The position numbers were made by a program, and so were the translations under genes. A stretch of 41,234 nt of DNA from an uncultured Sphingomonas sp. (GTDB taxonomy: Bacteria; Pseudomonadota; Alphaproteobacteria; Sphingomonadales; Sphingomonadaceae), in contig CAJYOI010000002.1 in the NCBI GenBank assembly GCA_913776045.1, forward strand, positions 1-41,234, in the 5' to 3' direction. Shown here in pieces: positions 1 to 8,013 of the stretch. The stretch's first letter is position 1, and each line of letters starts with the position of its first letter. The notes under the pieces were generated by a model that was given only the letters and a program-made list of their open reading frames with translations, ran no database searches and was not told the DNA's origin.

Positions 1-35
1 ATGCTTTCGGGACGACGACCACGGAAAGGTTACCA

Positions 36-569
36 ATGGCTGCCAAGGCATTGTCCTTCGATGTCGGCGATTATGTCGTGTACCCCAAGCACGGCGTCGG
101 CCGTGTGATCGAACTCCAGCGTAGTGAAATCGCTGGCATGCAACTTGAACTCTATGTGCTGCGCTTCGAAAAGGAACGAATGACGCTGCGCGTTCCGACC
201 AACAAGGCGGAAAGCGTCGGCATGCGCCAGCTGTCGTCGGACAAGACGATGCGCGAGGCGATGGAAACGCTGAAGGGCAAGCCCAAGGTCAAGCGGACCA
301 TGTGGTCGCGCCGCGCGCAGGAATATGAAGCGAAGATCAATTCGGGCGACCTGGTGTCGATCGCCGAAGTGGTCCGCGACCTGTTCCGCCCCGATGACCA
401 GCCCGAACAGAGCTATTCGGAACGCCAGATCTTCGAAGCCGCCGCCAGCCGCCTGGCGCGCGAACTCGCCGCGATGGAAGAGGTCGACGAGCCCAAGGCG
501 CTGGTCAAGATCATCGACATCCTGAAGGCCGCGGCGCCGGCCTATGCGAAGGAAAAGGCGCTCGCCTGA
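36..569 (+). CDS. carD: CarD family transcriptional regulator
   Basis: CarD-type protein of 177 residues. CarD proteins bind the RNA polymerase beta subunit through an N-terminal Tudor-like domain and stabilise open promoter complexes. The N-terminal half carries the family signature: a glycine-aspartate/valine-tyrosine start (FDVGDYVVYPKHGVGRV, about residues 8-24) and the LRVPTNKAESVGMR stretch near residues 51-64. The C-terminal half is helical and basic, as expected for the DNA-contacting part. The start at 36 is preceded by a purine-rich ribosome site (ggaaagg). A strong terminator follows at 596, so the gene probably ends its own transcript. The 35 bases upstream are too short to identify the previous gene. 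Confidence 0.95.
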   Translation: MAAKALSFDVGDYVVYPKHGVGRVIELQRSEIAGMQLELYVLRFEKERMTLRVPTNKAESVGMRQLSSDKTMREAMETLKGKPKVKRTMWSRRAQEYEAKINSGDLVSIAEVVRDLFRPDDQPEQSYSERQIFEAAASRLARELAAMEEVDEPKALVKIIDILKAAAPAYAKEKALA

Positions 570-595
570 TCGCTTCGGCAGGATCGCAATCGAAC

Positions 596-623
596 GGGGC
601 GGCCGGCGACGGTCGCCCCTTTT
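596..623 (+). terminator. Rho-independent terminator of carD
   Basis: A 10-bp stem (GGGGCGGCCG against CGGTCGCCCC, one G-T pair) closes a GCGA tetraloop and is followed directly by TTTT. It lies 27 bases after the carD stop. This is one of the few classical intrinsic terminators in the window. Confidence 0.8.
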
Positions 624-639
624 CATTTGCGCGGTGTGC

Positions 640-669
640 GTTTGTGTATTATTTGAACAATACACAAAC
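640..669. promoter_or_regulatory. Perfect 11-bp palindrome upstream of the GIN-domain lipoprotein
   Basis: GTTTGTGTATT at 640-650 is exactly mirrored by AATACACAAAC at 659-669, with an 8-base spacer. The dyad ends one base before the ribosome site (ggaga) of the gene starting at 682, so it lies in the core promoter or 5' leader. Its shape, with outer TGTGTATT arms, suits a dimeric repressor of the GntR (YtrA-like) or PadR type. The regulator is not in the window and this is inference. Confidence 0.6.
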
Positions 670-681
670 GGGAGAGTCGAC

Positions 682-1407
682 ATGCGGTTTCTGATGGTCC
701 TGGCAGCCCTGCCCCTTGCCGCGTGCGGCATCGCCAATGGATCGAACAAGGGCGACCCCGCCCCCGAAACCGGCAGCGGCACCGCGCGCAGCTTCCAGGT
801 CACCGATTTTAGCAAGGTCGAACTGGCCGGCGCCGACGACGTCGATGTCCGCGTCGGTCCCGCCTTTTCGGTGCGCGCGGAGGGGCCGGCCGATCAGCTC
901 GACAAGCTCGACATCCGCCGCGACGGATCGACCCTGCTTGTCGGCCGCAAGCGCGAGAAAGGCTGGTCGATCAGCCGCGGCAAGGGCGTGAAGGTCTATG
1001 TGACGATGCCCGCGATCGAAGGCGCGTCGCTTGCCGGATCGGGCAACATGTCGGTCGACACGGCACGAACCAAGACGTTCGATGCGAGTCTCGCCGGCTC
1101 GGGCAACCTGCGCCTCGCGCGCGTCGATGCCGAGGGGATCGAGGTCGATCTGGCCGGATCGGGCAATGTCGATGCGGCGGGCCAGGTCGGCAAGCTGGAC
1201 GTTAACATTGCCGGATCGGGCAACGTCCAGGCAGCGCGTCTGAAGGCAGCGGAGGCCGAAATCTCGATCGCCGGGTCGGGCAATGTCGCCGCCGAAGTCA
1301 GCCGATCGGCCAAGGTCAGCGTGATGGGATCGGGCGACGTGACGCTGACCGGCGGCGCGCGGTGCGATTCGACGAAGATGGGGTCGGGCGACATCCGGTG
1401 TAGCTGA
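682..1407 (+). CDS. GIN-domain (DUF2807) lipoprotein
   Basis: Protein of 241 residues with a short signal peptide ending in a lipobox (LPLAACG, cysteine at about 15), so it is probably an envelope lipoprotein. After a low-complexity linker it has a DUF2807 (putative auto-transporter adhesin, head GIN) domain. From about residue 115 a GSGN/GSGD motif recurs roughly every 15-20 residues (for example LAGSGNM, LAGSGNL, IAGSGNV, MGSGDV), which is the rung pattern of the beta-helical GIN fold. The start at 682 is chosen because the signal peptide begins there and ggaga lies upstream; an earlier in-frame ATG would put about 46 extra residues before the signal. Molecular function is not known for the family. 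It is followed by a second GIN gene, and the palindrome at 640 suggests shared regulation. Confidence 0.85.
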   Translation: MRFLMVLAALPLAACGIANGSNKGDPAPETGSGTARSFQVTDFSKVELAGADDVDVRVGPAFSVRAEGPADQLDKLDIRRDGSTLLVGRKREKGWSISRGKGVKVYVTMPAIEGASLAGSGNMSVDTARTKTFDASLAGSGNLRLARVDAEGIEVDLAGSGNVDAAGQVGKLDVNIAGSGNVQAARLKAAEAEISIAGSGNVAAEVSRSAKVSVMGSGDVTLTGGARCDSTKMGSGDIRCS

Positions 1408-1481
1408 TCGGCAAGGTCGGTCGGAGGGCACACGCTCCCTGACCGCTTGCGGATCGTCCGGCGAGGTGCGACCGTCCCGCC

Positions 1482-2192
1482 ATGATCGTCCGCAGCGCCT
1501 TTTCCGCCATCACCATCTTCGCCTCAGCCGGTTCCGCGCACGCCGACGAGCGACGCTACATGCTGACCGACTTCGACGCGATCCGCATCGAGGGGCCGTA
1601 TGAGGTGACGGTTACCACCGGCGGTGCGCCGACTGCGATCGCGACCGGATCGGGGCGATCTTTCGATACGGTGGCGGTGCGGGTCGAGAGCCGCACGTTG
1701 GTCGTCACCGCGGGACTCGAGAAATGGGGCGGCTACCCCGGGACCACGACCGCTTCGCCGCGCATCGTCGTGCGGGTCCCGGCGGTGCGCTCGGCCAGCG
1801 TCCAGGGCGGCGCGCGGCTGACCGTCGATCGCCTGACCGGGCAGCGAACCACGCTCCAATTGCTTGGCGCCGGATCGATCACGGTCGGCACGGTGACGGC
1901 GGACACGCTTGACGCGGGCATCGTCGGCAGCGGCGCCATCACGCTCGCCGGCACCGCGCGGCGCGCGCAGTTCATCGCCAATGGCGCAGGATCGATCGAC
2001 GCCAGCGCCGCGACGATCGACGCGCTGACGGTCGACTGGCAAAGCGTCGGCGCGGCGAAGGCGACGGTGCGGTACACGGCGGAGGTCTATGCCCGCGGGC
2101 AAGGGCCGGTCGAGATTCTCGGGAAAGCGGCATGCAAGGTCGCCGGTACGGGCCCGGTGAGCTGCGGAAACATCGCGAAGCGGCGAGATTGA
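1482..2192 (+). CDS. Secreted GIN-domain (DUF2807) protein
   Basis: Protein of 236 residues with a cleavable signal peptide (hydrophobic stretch to about residue 22, cleavage probably after SAHA). The rest matches the DUF2807/GIN pattern: an N-terminal FDAIRIEGPYEVTV segment and later beta-helix rungs with LLGAGSI, GIVGSGAI and NGAGSI. It shares fold and order with the lipoprotein 74 bases upstream but lacks a lipobox and is clearly diverged, so the pair looks like an old tandem duplication with different anchoring. A cysteine pair near the C-terminus (KAACKVAGTGPVSCG) may form a disulfide. Function is unknown. Confidence 0.8.
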   Translation: MIVRSAFSAITIFASAGSAHADERRYMLTDFDAIRIEGPYEVTVTTGGAPTAIATGSGRSFDTVAVRVESRTLVVTAGLEKWGGYPGTTTASPRIVVRVPAVRSASVQGGARLTVDRLTGQRTTLQLLGAGSITVGTVTADTLDAGIVGSGAITLAGTARRAQFIANGAGSIDASAATIDALTVDWQSVGAAKATVRYTAEVYARGQGPVEILGKAACKVAGTGPVSCGNIAKRRD

Positions 2193-2230
2193 GCCCACAG
2201 CGGCATGCGTTGATGATGTTCGACCTTGAA

Positions 2231-2325
2231 CGTCATCCTCGCGAAGGCGGGGATCAATAGTCGCTGAACGTCGTGAGACTCATCATGGCCAGCCAGACTT
2301 GATTCCGGCCTTCGCTGGAATGACG
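2231..2325. repeat. 95-bp palindromic repeat, copy A
   Basis: Two 27-base arms (2231-2257 and 2299-2325) form an imperfect inverted repeat beginning CGTCAT and ending ATCAA, around a 41-base asymmetric core (2258-2298). The reverse complement aligns without gaps to 14455-14549, about 75 of 95 bases by hand alignment, including the core block GAGTCTCACG. It fills the gap between two convergent genes (GIN protein and dinB). Reading through it gives spurious peptides with the IPAFAGMT motif familiar from mis-annotated repeats. Confidence 0.85.
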
Positions 2326-2348
2326 GATGGACAACTCGCTCAACGTCG

Positions 2349-3419
2349 TCACCCGAACAACGGCAACGCCCCCTCCTCGCGCGCGGCGAAGTTCGACACA
2401 GTCACCCCGACCAGCCGGATGCCCTTAACCGCAGGCAGTACCGACCGGATCAGCCCCAGCGCCGCTGCGCGCAAACCGTCGTGGCTGTCGACCGGCAACG
2501 ACAGCGTCTGGCTGCGCGTGATCTGCTGGAAGTCGCTGTATTTGACCTTCACCGTCACCGTCCGCCCGAACGCGCCGGCCGTCTCGCACCAGCGCCACAC
2601 GTCGGCGGCCATCTCCAGAACCCCGCCTTCGATTTCGGCCGCCTCGATCAGGTCGCGGTTGAAGGTCGTCTCCGAGCCCGATGACTTGCGTACGCGGTCG
2701 GGATTGACCGGGCGGTCGTCCTCACCGCGCGCGATGGCATGATACCAGCCGGCCGAGCTTCCGAAATTCGCGCGCAGGAATTCCATTGAGCAATTGCGCA
2801 GGTCGGCCCCGGTGCGGATGCCCAGCCGCTCCATCTTTGCCGCGGTGACCGGGCCGACGCCGTGAAAGCGCGCGACCGGCAGCGTCTCGACCCAGGCCGC
2901 GCCCATGTCCGGCGTCACCGCGAACTGGCCGTTGGGTTTGCGATGGTCCGACGCGAGCTTCGCCAGAAACTTGTTGTACGAGATGCCCGCCGACGCGGTC
3001 AGGCCGGTTTCCTGAAAGATGCGCCGGCGGATCGCCTTGGCCGTCGCCCAGGCGGTCGGCAGCCCGGCCAGATTGGCGGTGACGTCCAGATACGCCTCGT
3101 CGAGCGACAGCGGCTGGATAATCGGCGTGAATTCGGCAAACACGCCGTGGATCTGACGCGACACCGATTTGTACACGTCGAAGCGTGGGCGAACGAACAC
3201 CAACTGGGGACAGCGCCTGAGCGCGGTGACCGATGGCAGCGCCGAGCGCACCCCGAATGCGCGGGCTTCGTAAGAAGCCGCAGCCACCACGCCGCGCGCG
3301 TTGGGCGATCCGACCGCGACCGGCTGGCCCTTCAACGACGGATCGTCGCGCTGCTCCACCGACGCATAGAAGGCGTCCATGTCGATGTGGATGATCTTGC
3401 GCGGAAGGCTTTCCGTCAT
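2349..3419 (-). CDS. dinB: DNA polymerase IV (Y family)
   Basis: Full-length DinB of 356 residues, a translesion DNA polymerase. The palm carries both catalytic motifs: HIDMDAFYASVEQRDD near residues 11-26 and LSLDEAYLDV near 103-112, so the two metal-binding clusters are intact. The thumb and little-finger regions follow to the C-terminus. It is transcribed towards the GIN gene and separated from it by repeat copy A. It lies close to, but outside, the imuA-imuB-dnaE2 set. I saw no GTTC-N7-GTTC LexA box in the 100 bases before the start, so SOS control is not shown. Confidence 0.95.
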   Translation of the reverse strand: MTESLPRKIIHIDMDAFYASVEQRDDPSLKGQPVAVGSPNARGVVAAASYEARAFGVRSALPSVTALRRCPQLVFVRPRFDVYKSVSRQIHGVFAEFTPIIQPLSLDEAYLDVTANLAGLPTAWATAKAIRRRIFQETGLTASAGISYNKFLAKLASDHRKPNGQFAVTPDMGAAWVETLPVARFHGVGPVTAAKMERLGIRTGADLRNCSMEFLRANFGSSAGWYHAIARGEDDRPVNPDRVRKSSGSETTFNRDLIEAAEIEGGVLEMAADVWRWCETAGAFGRTVTVKVKYSDFQQITRSQTLSLPVDSHDGLRAAALGLIRSVLPAVKGIRLVGVTVSNFAAREEGALPLFG

Positions 3420-3521
3420 GGCGCCGACATGGCGACTGCGGCCGCCGGGCTCAATGCCGGCGACCGCAGCATCGGGGCGATGGGGCGCGAACGGGATGGA
3501 CCGCGCCCCGCTCGGCGGGTC

Positions 3522-3746
3522 TTAGCAGCGGCGGCCGCCGCCCAGACCCAGGCCCAGACCGAGACCGACCGACGCGCCGACGCCGACTTTCGATCCGACA
3601 CCGACGCCGACGCCCGCCCCCACGCCGAGCCCGACACCGGTGCGCGAACCCAATCCCAAGGCCGCGCCCAAGTTGAGCCCGGCGCCGAAGCCCAGCAGAC
3701 CACCGCCCGAAACGGGCGCGATTTCAGCAGTCGTAAGTGTACGCAT
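3522..3746 (-). CDS. Glycine-rich peptide with a double-glycine leader (bacteriocin-like)
   Basis: A 74-residue peptide. The N-terminus MRTLTTAEIAPVSGG has the double-glycine leader pattern (M-R-x-L-T-x-x-E-I-x-x-V-S-G-G) that C39-peptidase ABC exporters cut after GG. The predicted mature part, about 59 residues, is almost entirely Gly with Leu/Val/Ala in alternation, and ends GGGRRC. Glycine-rich cores of this kind occur in class II microcins and colicin-V-like peptides. The start is chosen from an excellent ribosome site (GGGAGA, 6 bases before the ATG). Longer in-frame starts would add 44 unrelated residues and lose the leader. No exporter, peptidase or immunity gene is adjacent, so it would depend on a transporter elsewhere. 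The repetitive DNA could also be a slippage-prone low-complexity gene of other function. Confidence 0.6.
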   Translation of the reverse strand: MRTLTTAEIAPVSGGGLLGFGAGLNLGAALGLGSRTGVGLGVGAGVGVGVGSKVGVGASVGLGLGLGLGGGRRC

Positions 3747-3976
3747 GAAGCATCTCCCATGATATCGTTCGACCAGAAGCTTTCTGGCTGAGTTACGGTG
3801 CCAAATCGAATCGTCATCGAACAATAGATATGTTGGGCAGTATATTTTTGTGTAATTTCCGTAATCATTAAGAATCACATTCGCTTTTCTGCGATTCTTG
3901 CTTTACATAAAAGCGTCGGGAGGGAGTCCGGCGTTTCATTTCGACACGCGGCCGTGAAATTTGGTCACAACATCAG
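3747..3976 (-). promoter_or_regulatory. AT-rich upstream region of the double-glycine peptide gene
   Basis: This 230-base gap between dnaE2 and the peptide gene is far more AT-rich than the rest of the window. On the minus strand a TATACT box (3839-3844) could be a -10 element about 93 bases before the start, but the -35 is poor. A hairpin-capable pair (AAGAATC at about 3870, GATTCTT at about 3893) lies farther upstream. The composition suggests a long regulated leader or imported DNA. No second gene was found. Confidence 0.35.
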
Positions 3977-6900
3977 TCAATGAAAGTCGCGGGATCTGAT
4001 CGGGATGGCGTCTTCGGGATCGCAACCGGTACGGAACGCCTTGTGATAATCGGATCGGACGCGCGGTTGCCAGCCGGGATCACCGCGGTCGGGCGAGCCG
4101 CCATGCGTCGCGCCATCGCCGCGTGTCGTCAGGCGTGGCAGGTCAACGTCGCCGACCTCACGCAGCATCCAGCTGTAATCGACGATGCGATCGACGATGA
4201 CGTGGATGACCAGCCCCTCCTTCTGCACACGCCCCTGTACGCCGATCATCGTCGCCGACATGACCGTGCGGCGCTGCGCCTCGAACCGGTCGGGCCACAG
4301 GATCGCGTTGGCGACGCCGGTTTCGTCCTCGATGGTGATGAACAGCACGCCCTTGGCCGATCCCGGCTTCTGCCGGACCAGGATGACGCCGGCGACCTCA
4401 ACCTTGCGACCGTCCTTAACGCCGGCGAGCGCAGACGCCGGCACGATGCCGGCCCGCCCCAGCCGCGGGCGCAGGAACGACAGGGGATGCGCGCGCAGCG
4501 AAAGCTGGGTCGACCGATAATCCTCAACCACCTCGCGCCCCGCGGTCAGCGGCGTGAGCGCGACGGCGGGCTCGCGCACCTCCATCGCGTCGAGCAGCGG
4601 CAGCGATTTCTCGCCCAGCGCCTTTACCGCCCACAGCGCCTGGCGGCGGTCATGGCCGAAACAGCGAAACGCATCGGCCCGCGCCAGCCGTTCGAGCGCA
4701 GCGGGCTTGACCCGCGACCGACGAAAGACGTCCGGGATGGACGCGAAGGGACCGCCGGCGGCGCGCGCAGCGAGGATCGCGTCGGCATCGTTTTGCGCCA
4801 GCCCCGCGACCATGTTCATGCCCAAGCGGATCGGGCGCAGGTCCGCCCAGTCGGCGTCCGAACCGGCGAAGCGGATAAGTTTTCTCCCCACCGACGGGAG
4901 AGGGCATAACAGCCGCGTGTCCCAATCGCTGTCGTTGATGCACACCGGCTCGACCACCACGCCATGCTCGCGCGCGTCGCGTACGATCTGCGCGGGCGCA
5001 TAAAACCCCATCGGCTGCGCATTCAGCAACGCTGCGCAGAACACGTCCGGGTGATGGCATTTCATCCAGCAGGAGGCGTAGGCGATCTTGGCAAAGGACG
5101 CGGCGTGGCTTTCGGGGAAGCCGTAGCTGCCGAACCCCTCGATCTGCTTGACCAGGCGTTCGGCGAATTCGAGCGAAATGCCATTCTTGAGCATCCCGGC
5201 AATGAGTTCGTCATGGAAATGACCGACTCCGCCGGTGAACTTGAACGTTGCCATCGCCTTGCGCAGGCTATCGGCCTTGCTGGGCGAAAAGCCCGCGCCG
5301 ACGATCGCGACCTTCATCGCCTGTTCCTGGAACAGCGGCACGCCCATGGTCTTTTCCAGCACTTCACGCAGGGCATGGTTCGGATATTCGATCTTCTCCT
5401 TCCCCTCGCGCCGGCGCAGATAGGGGTGCACCATGTCGCCTTGGATCGGCCCGGGCCGAACGATCGCGACTTCGATCACCAGATCGTAGAATTCGCGTGG
5501 CTTCATCCGCGGCAGCATGGACATCTGCGCACGACTTTCGATCTGGAAGACGCCGAGCGTATCGGCCTTCTGGATCATGGCAAACGTCTCGGGGCAATCG
5601 ACCTGCATCTCGTCGGACGCCATCGTCAGGCGCAGCCCCTTGTGTTCAGCGAGCAATTCGAACGCACGGCGCATGCAGCCGAGCATGCCCAGGCCGAGGA
5701 TGTCGACCTTCATCAGCTTCAGTTCTTCGATGTCGGCCTTTTCCCATTCGACGACGTGACGATCCGCCATCGCGGCGGGCTCGATCGGCACCAGCGTATC
5801 GAGCCGGTCGCGGGTCAGCACGAAGCCGCCGGGATGCTGCGACAGATGCCGCGGCGTGCCGATCAATTCGCGGGCCAACTCCAGCGTCAGCGCGAGGTGC
5901 GGATCGGTCTTGTCCAGGTTGAGCTGGTCGACGTGGGTATCCTTCACGCCTTCCTCCGACCAGCCCCACACCTGTCCGGCGAGCGCCGCGGTCATATCTT
6001 CGGAAAGACCCATGACCTTGCCGACCTCACGCACGGCGCCACGCGCTCGAAAGCGGCTGACGACGGCGGTCAGGGCCGCGTGATCCCGCCCATAGGTGTC
6101 GTAGATCCACTGGATCACGTCCTCACGCCGTTCGTGCTCGAAATCGACGTCGATGTCGGGCGGTTCGTGCCGGTCCTCGGAAATGAAGCGTTCGAACAGC
6201 AGCTTGTGCTGAACCGGATCGATCGATGTGACGCCCAGCACGAAGCAGATCATCGAATTGGCGGCAGAGCCCCGCCCCTGGCACAAGATGTTCTGGCTGC
6301 GCGCGTAATCGACGATCGCGACAACAGTCAGGAAATAGGGCGCGTATCGCATCTTCGCGACAAGCGTGAGCTCATGACGGAGCAGCTTGCGATAGCGCTT
6401 GGTCGGTCGACCATCATATCGCTTGTTCAAGGCACGCCAGGCGAGCTTTTCCAATGCCTTCTGCGGACTGTGCGCCGTCATCACCCGTTCGTCGGGATAT
6501 TGATACTCCAGGCTACGCAGATCGAAGGTGCATCGCTCGACGATCCGCTCGACTGCGTGCAGCGCATCGGGATAATCGGCGAAGCGCCGTGCCATCTCCT
6601 CCGGCGGCTTCAGATGCCGGTCGATGCTGCGTTCGCGGGCAAAGCCCAGGTCGTCGATCGTACAGCCGTGGCGGATCGCGGTGACGACATCCTGCAGCAT
6701 CCGCCGGTCGGGATGATGATAGAGCGCGTCACCCGTGGCCAGCGGGGCCAGGCCATACGCCCACGCCGCCTCCGCCGTGGCGCGCAGGCGAAGCGCATCG
6801 CCCGGTCGGCGGTGATGGGTCAGGCAGACATGACCACGATCGCGACCGAACACATCGGCCATCCAGGCGAGAGCATGGCGGTGCGGCACGTCGTCGGCGA

Positions 6901-7300
6901 CCAGCGCACCGATCAATCCGGCGGTATGGTCGGCGACATCCTCCCAATGCAGGAAGCATTGCCCCTTCTCACCCTTCTCGGGCCGCGCGCGCAGCTTGCC
7001 GCGGGTGAGCAGCGTGGTCAGTCGGCTCCAGGCCGCCGTATCCTGCGGCCAGACGAGCAGAGACGTGCCGCAGACGAGGTCGAGCCGACAGCCGGGGATC
7101 GAGCGGACGACGAGGCCGCTGTCGGCCTTCACCTTCTCGCTGGAATAGAGCGCGCGCACCACGCCCGCGACCGAATTGCGGTCGACGATACCCAAGGCCG
7201 GCATGCCCATGACCGCGGCCTGCGCGAACAATTCCTCGCACGACGACGCGCCGCGCAGGAAGCTGAAATGGGTGGTGACCTGCAGTTCGCTGTAGGTCAT
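3977..7300 (-). CDS. dnaE2: Error-prone DNA polymerase III alpha subunit DnaE2
   Basis: Protein of 1107 residues, normal length for DnaE2/ImuC, the catalytic subunit of the SOS mutasome. The N-terminal PHP domain is visible (THFSFLRGASSCEELF, residues 10-25). The polymerase active-site motif PPDIDVDFEHERR lies near residue 380, followed by the fingers, a helix-hairpin-helix region and an OB fold near the C-terminus (VEVAGVILVRQKPGSAKG). It works with ImuB, the adaptor to the beta clamp, and ImuA. Usually dnaE2 follows imuB directly. Here about 700 bases with a toxin-antitoxin pair on the other strand intervene, and no LexA box is visible just before dnaE2. Its expression therefore depends on read-through antisense to the toxin-antitoxin genes or on an unrecognised promoter. 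Confidence 0.95.
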   Translation of the reverse strand: MTYSELQVTTHFSFLRGASSCEELFAQAAVMGMPALGIVDRNSVAGVVRALYSSEKVKADSGLVVRSIPGCRLDLVCGTSLLVWPQDTAAWSRLTTLLTRGKLRARPEKGEKGQCFLHWEDVADHTAGLIGALVADDVPHRHALAWMADVFGRDRGHVCLTHHRRPGDALRLRATAEAAWAYGLAPLATGDALYHHPDRRMLQDVVTAIRHGCTIDDLGFARERSIDRHLKPPEEMARRFADYPDALHAVERIVERCTFDLRSLEYQYPDERVMTAHSPQKALEKLAWRALNKRYDGRPTKRYRKLLRHELTLVAKMRYAPYFLTVVAIVDYARSQNILCQGRGSAANSMICFVLGVTSIDPVQHKLLFERFISEDRHEPPDIDVDFEHERREDVIQWIYDTYGRDHAALTAVVSRFRARGAVREVGKVMGLSEDMTAALAGQVWGWSEEGVKDTHVDQLNLDKTDPHLALTLELARELIGTPRHLSQHPGGFVLTRDRLDTLVPIEPAAMADRHVVEWEKADIEELKLMKVDILGLGMLGCMRRAFELLAEHKGLRLTMASDEMQVDCPETFAMIQKADTLGVFQIESRAQMSMLPRMKPREFYDLVIEVAIVRPGPIQGDMVHPYLRRREGKEKIEYPNHALREVLEKTMGVPLFQEQAMKVAIVGAGFSPSKADSLRKAMATFKFTGGVGHFHDELIAGMLKNGISLEFAERLVKQIEGFGSYGFPESHAASFAKIAYASCWMKCHHPDVFCAALLNAQPMGFYAPAQIVRDAREHGVVVEPVCINDSDWDTRLLCPLPSVGRKLIRFAGSDADWADLRPIRLGMNMVAGLAQNDADAILAARAAGGPFASIPDVFRRSRVKPAALERLARADAFRCFGHDRRQALWAVKALGEKSLPLLDAMEVREPAVALTPLTAGREVVEDYRSTQLSLRAHPLSFLRPRLGRAGIVPASALAGVKDGRKVEVAGVILVRQKPGSAKGVLFITIEDETGVANAILWPDRFEAQRRTVMSATMIGVQGRVQKEGLVIHVIVDRIVDYSWMLREVGDVDLPRLTTRGDGATHGGSPDRGDPGWQPRVRSDYHKAFRTGCDPEDAIPIRSRDFH

Positions 7301-7355
7301 TGGCCCGCCCAGCCGACATGACTATATGAGATGTACATTTTCAGGGGTAGCGGCC

Positions 7356-7598
7356 ATGAACAAGATCGTCAGCGCCAGCGAATTCAAGGCGAAGTGCCTG
7401 CGCCTGATCGAGGAGATGCAGGCCGACGGCGTGCCGATCACCATCACCAAGCGGGGCAAGGTGGTGGCGGAGGTGACGCCCAAGGCGGAGGCACCGCGAA
7501 GATCGGTGATCGGCATGCTGCGCAGCCCCGACTATCGATCGGACTGGGACCATGAGGCGCCAACAAGCGACCCGGACGATTGGGAGGCGCTGCGGTGA
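7356..7598 (+). CDS. Type II antitoxin, Phd/YefM family
   Basis: An 80-residue protein whose N-terminus has the Phd/YefM pattern: VSASEFKAKCLRLIEEM followed by PITITKRGKVVAEV, the DNA-binding and dimerisation half. The acidic C-terminal tail (DWDHEAPTSDPDDWEALR) is the part that would wrap and block the toxin. The start at 7356 is used because the family begins just before the ASEFK segment; an ATG-like start at 7326 would add ten unrelated residues. Its stop overlaps the toxin GTG by four bases (GTGA), the coupled arrangement typical of such pairs. Phd-type antitoxins normally repress their own promoter. Confidence 0.9.
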   Translation: MNKIVSASEFKAKCLRLIEEMQADGVPITITKRGKVVAEVTPKAEAPRRSVIGMLRSPDYRSDWDHEAPTSDPDDWEALR

Positions 7599-8005
7599 TC
7601 GTCCTGGACACCCATGCGTTGATTTGGGCGGTTCGAGACGATCGAAATCTCGGCCAAAACGCTCGTGCGATTATCAACGACGCCACCCGCACGACGGGTC
7701 TGATCGTTCCAGCATTCTGTGCCTGGGAAATCGCACAGATTAAAAGGCGTCAAAATCTGACATTTGAAGGCGGCGTTCTGGCTTGGTTTCGACGCATCCT
7801 TGCCGAACCCGGATTTCGCCTGAGTCCACTCGTTCCGGAAATTGCCGTCGGCAGCGTCATGCTTGATTGGCAGCACAAGGATGCCGCGGATCGCATCATG
7901 GTCGCAACGGCGCAGTATCATGACATGGCTTTGCTGACAGCCGATGAGCCCATCCTGCGCTACGCAGCCGACGGGAATGTGAAGGCGATCGACGCGCGCC
8001 GCTGA
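7595..8005 (+). CDS. PIN-domain toxin (VapC-like ribonuclease)
   Basis: A 136-residue PIN-domain protein starting at GTG and translationally coupled to the antitoxin. The acidic residues of the PIN nuclease centre are in place: Asp in VLDTHALIWAV near residue 5, Glu in FCAWEIAQIKRR, and Asp residues in DAADRIMVATAQYHD near the C-terminus. VapC-type PIN toxins are Mg-dependent ribonucleases that cut tRNA or rRNA when the antitoxin is degraded. The pair is unbroken and so likely functional. It sits on the opposite strand between imuB, whose stop is 8 bases away, and dnaE2, which looks like an insertion into a mutagenesis operon. Confidence 0.9.
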   Translation: MIVLDTHALIWAVRDDRNLGQNARAIINDATRTTGLIVPAFCAWEIAQIKRRQNLTFEGGVLAWFRRILAEPGFRLSPLVPEIAVGSVMLDWQHKDAADRIMVATAQYHDMALLTADEPILRYAADGNVKAIDARR

Positions 8006-8013
8006 GCGTAGGC

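Noticed and set aside
2299-2742. A plus-strand ORF opening with IPAFAGMTDG
   Set aside because: It is antisense to dinB and starts inside repeat copy A; the IPAFAGMT motif is a by-product of such palindromes.
3870-3900. Stem AAGAATC/GATTCTT as a terminator of dnaE2
   Set aside because: The stem is only 7 bp with a 17-base loop and has no T-run on the dnaE2 strand.
4964-7321. A 785-residue plus-strand ORF
   Set aside because: It mirrors dnaE2, whose minus-strand frame carries all polymerase motifs; long antisense ORFs are common at this GC content.
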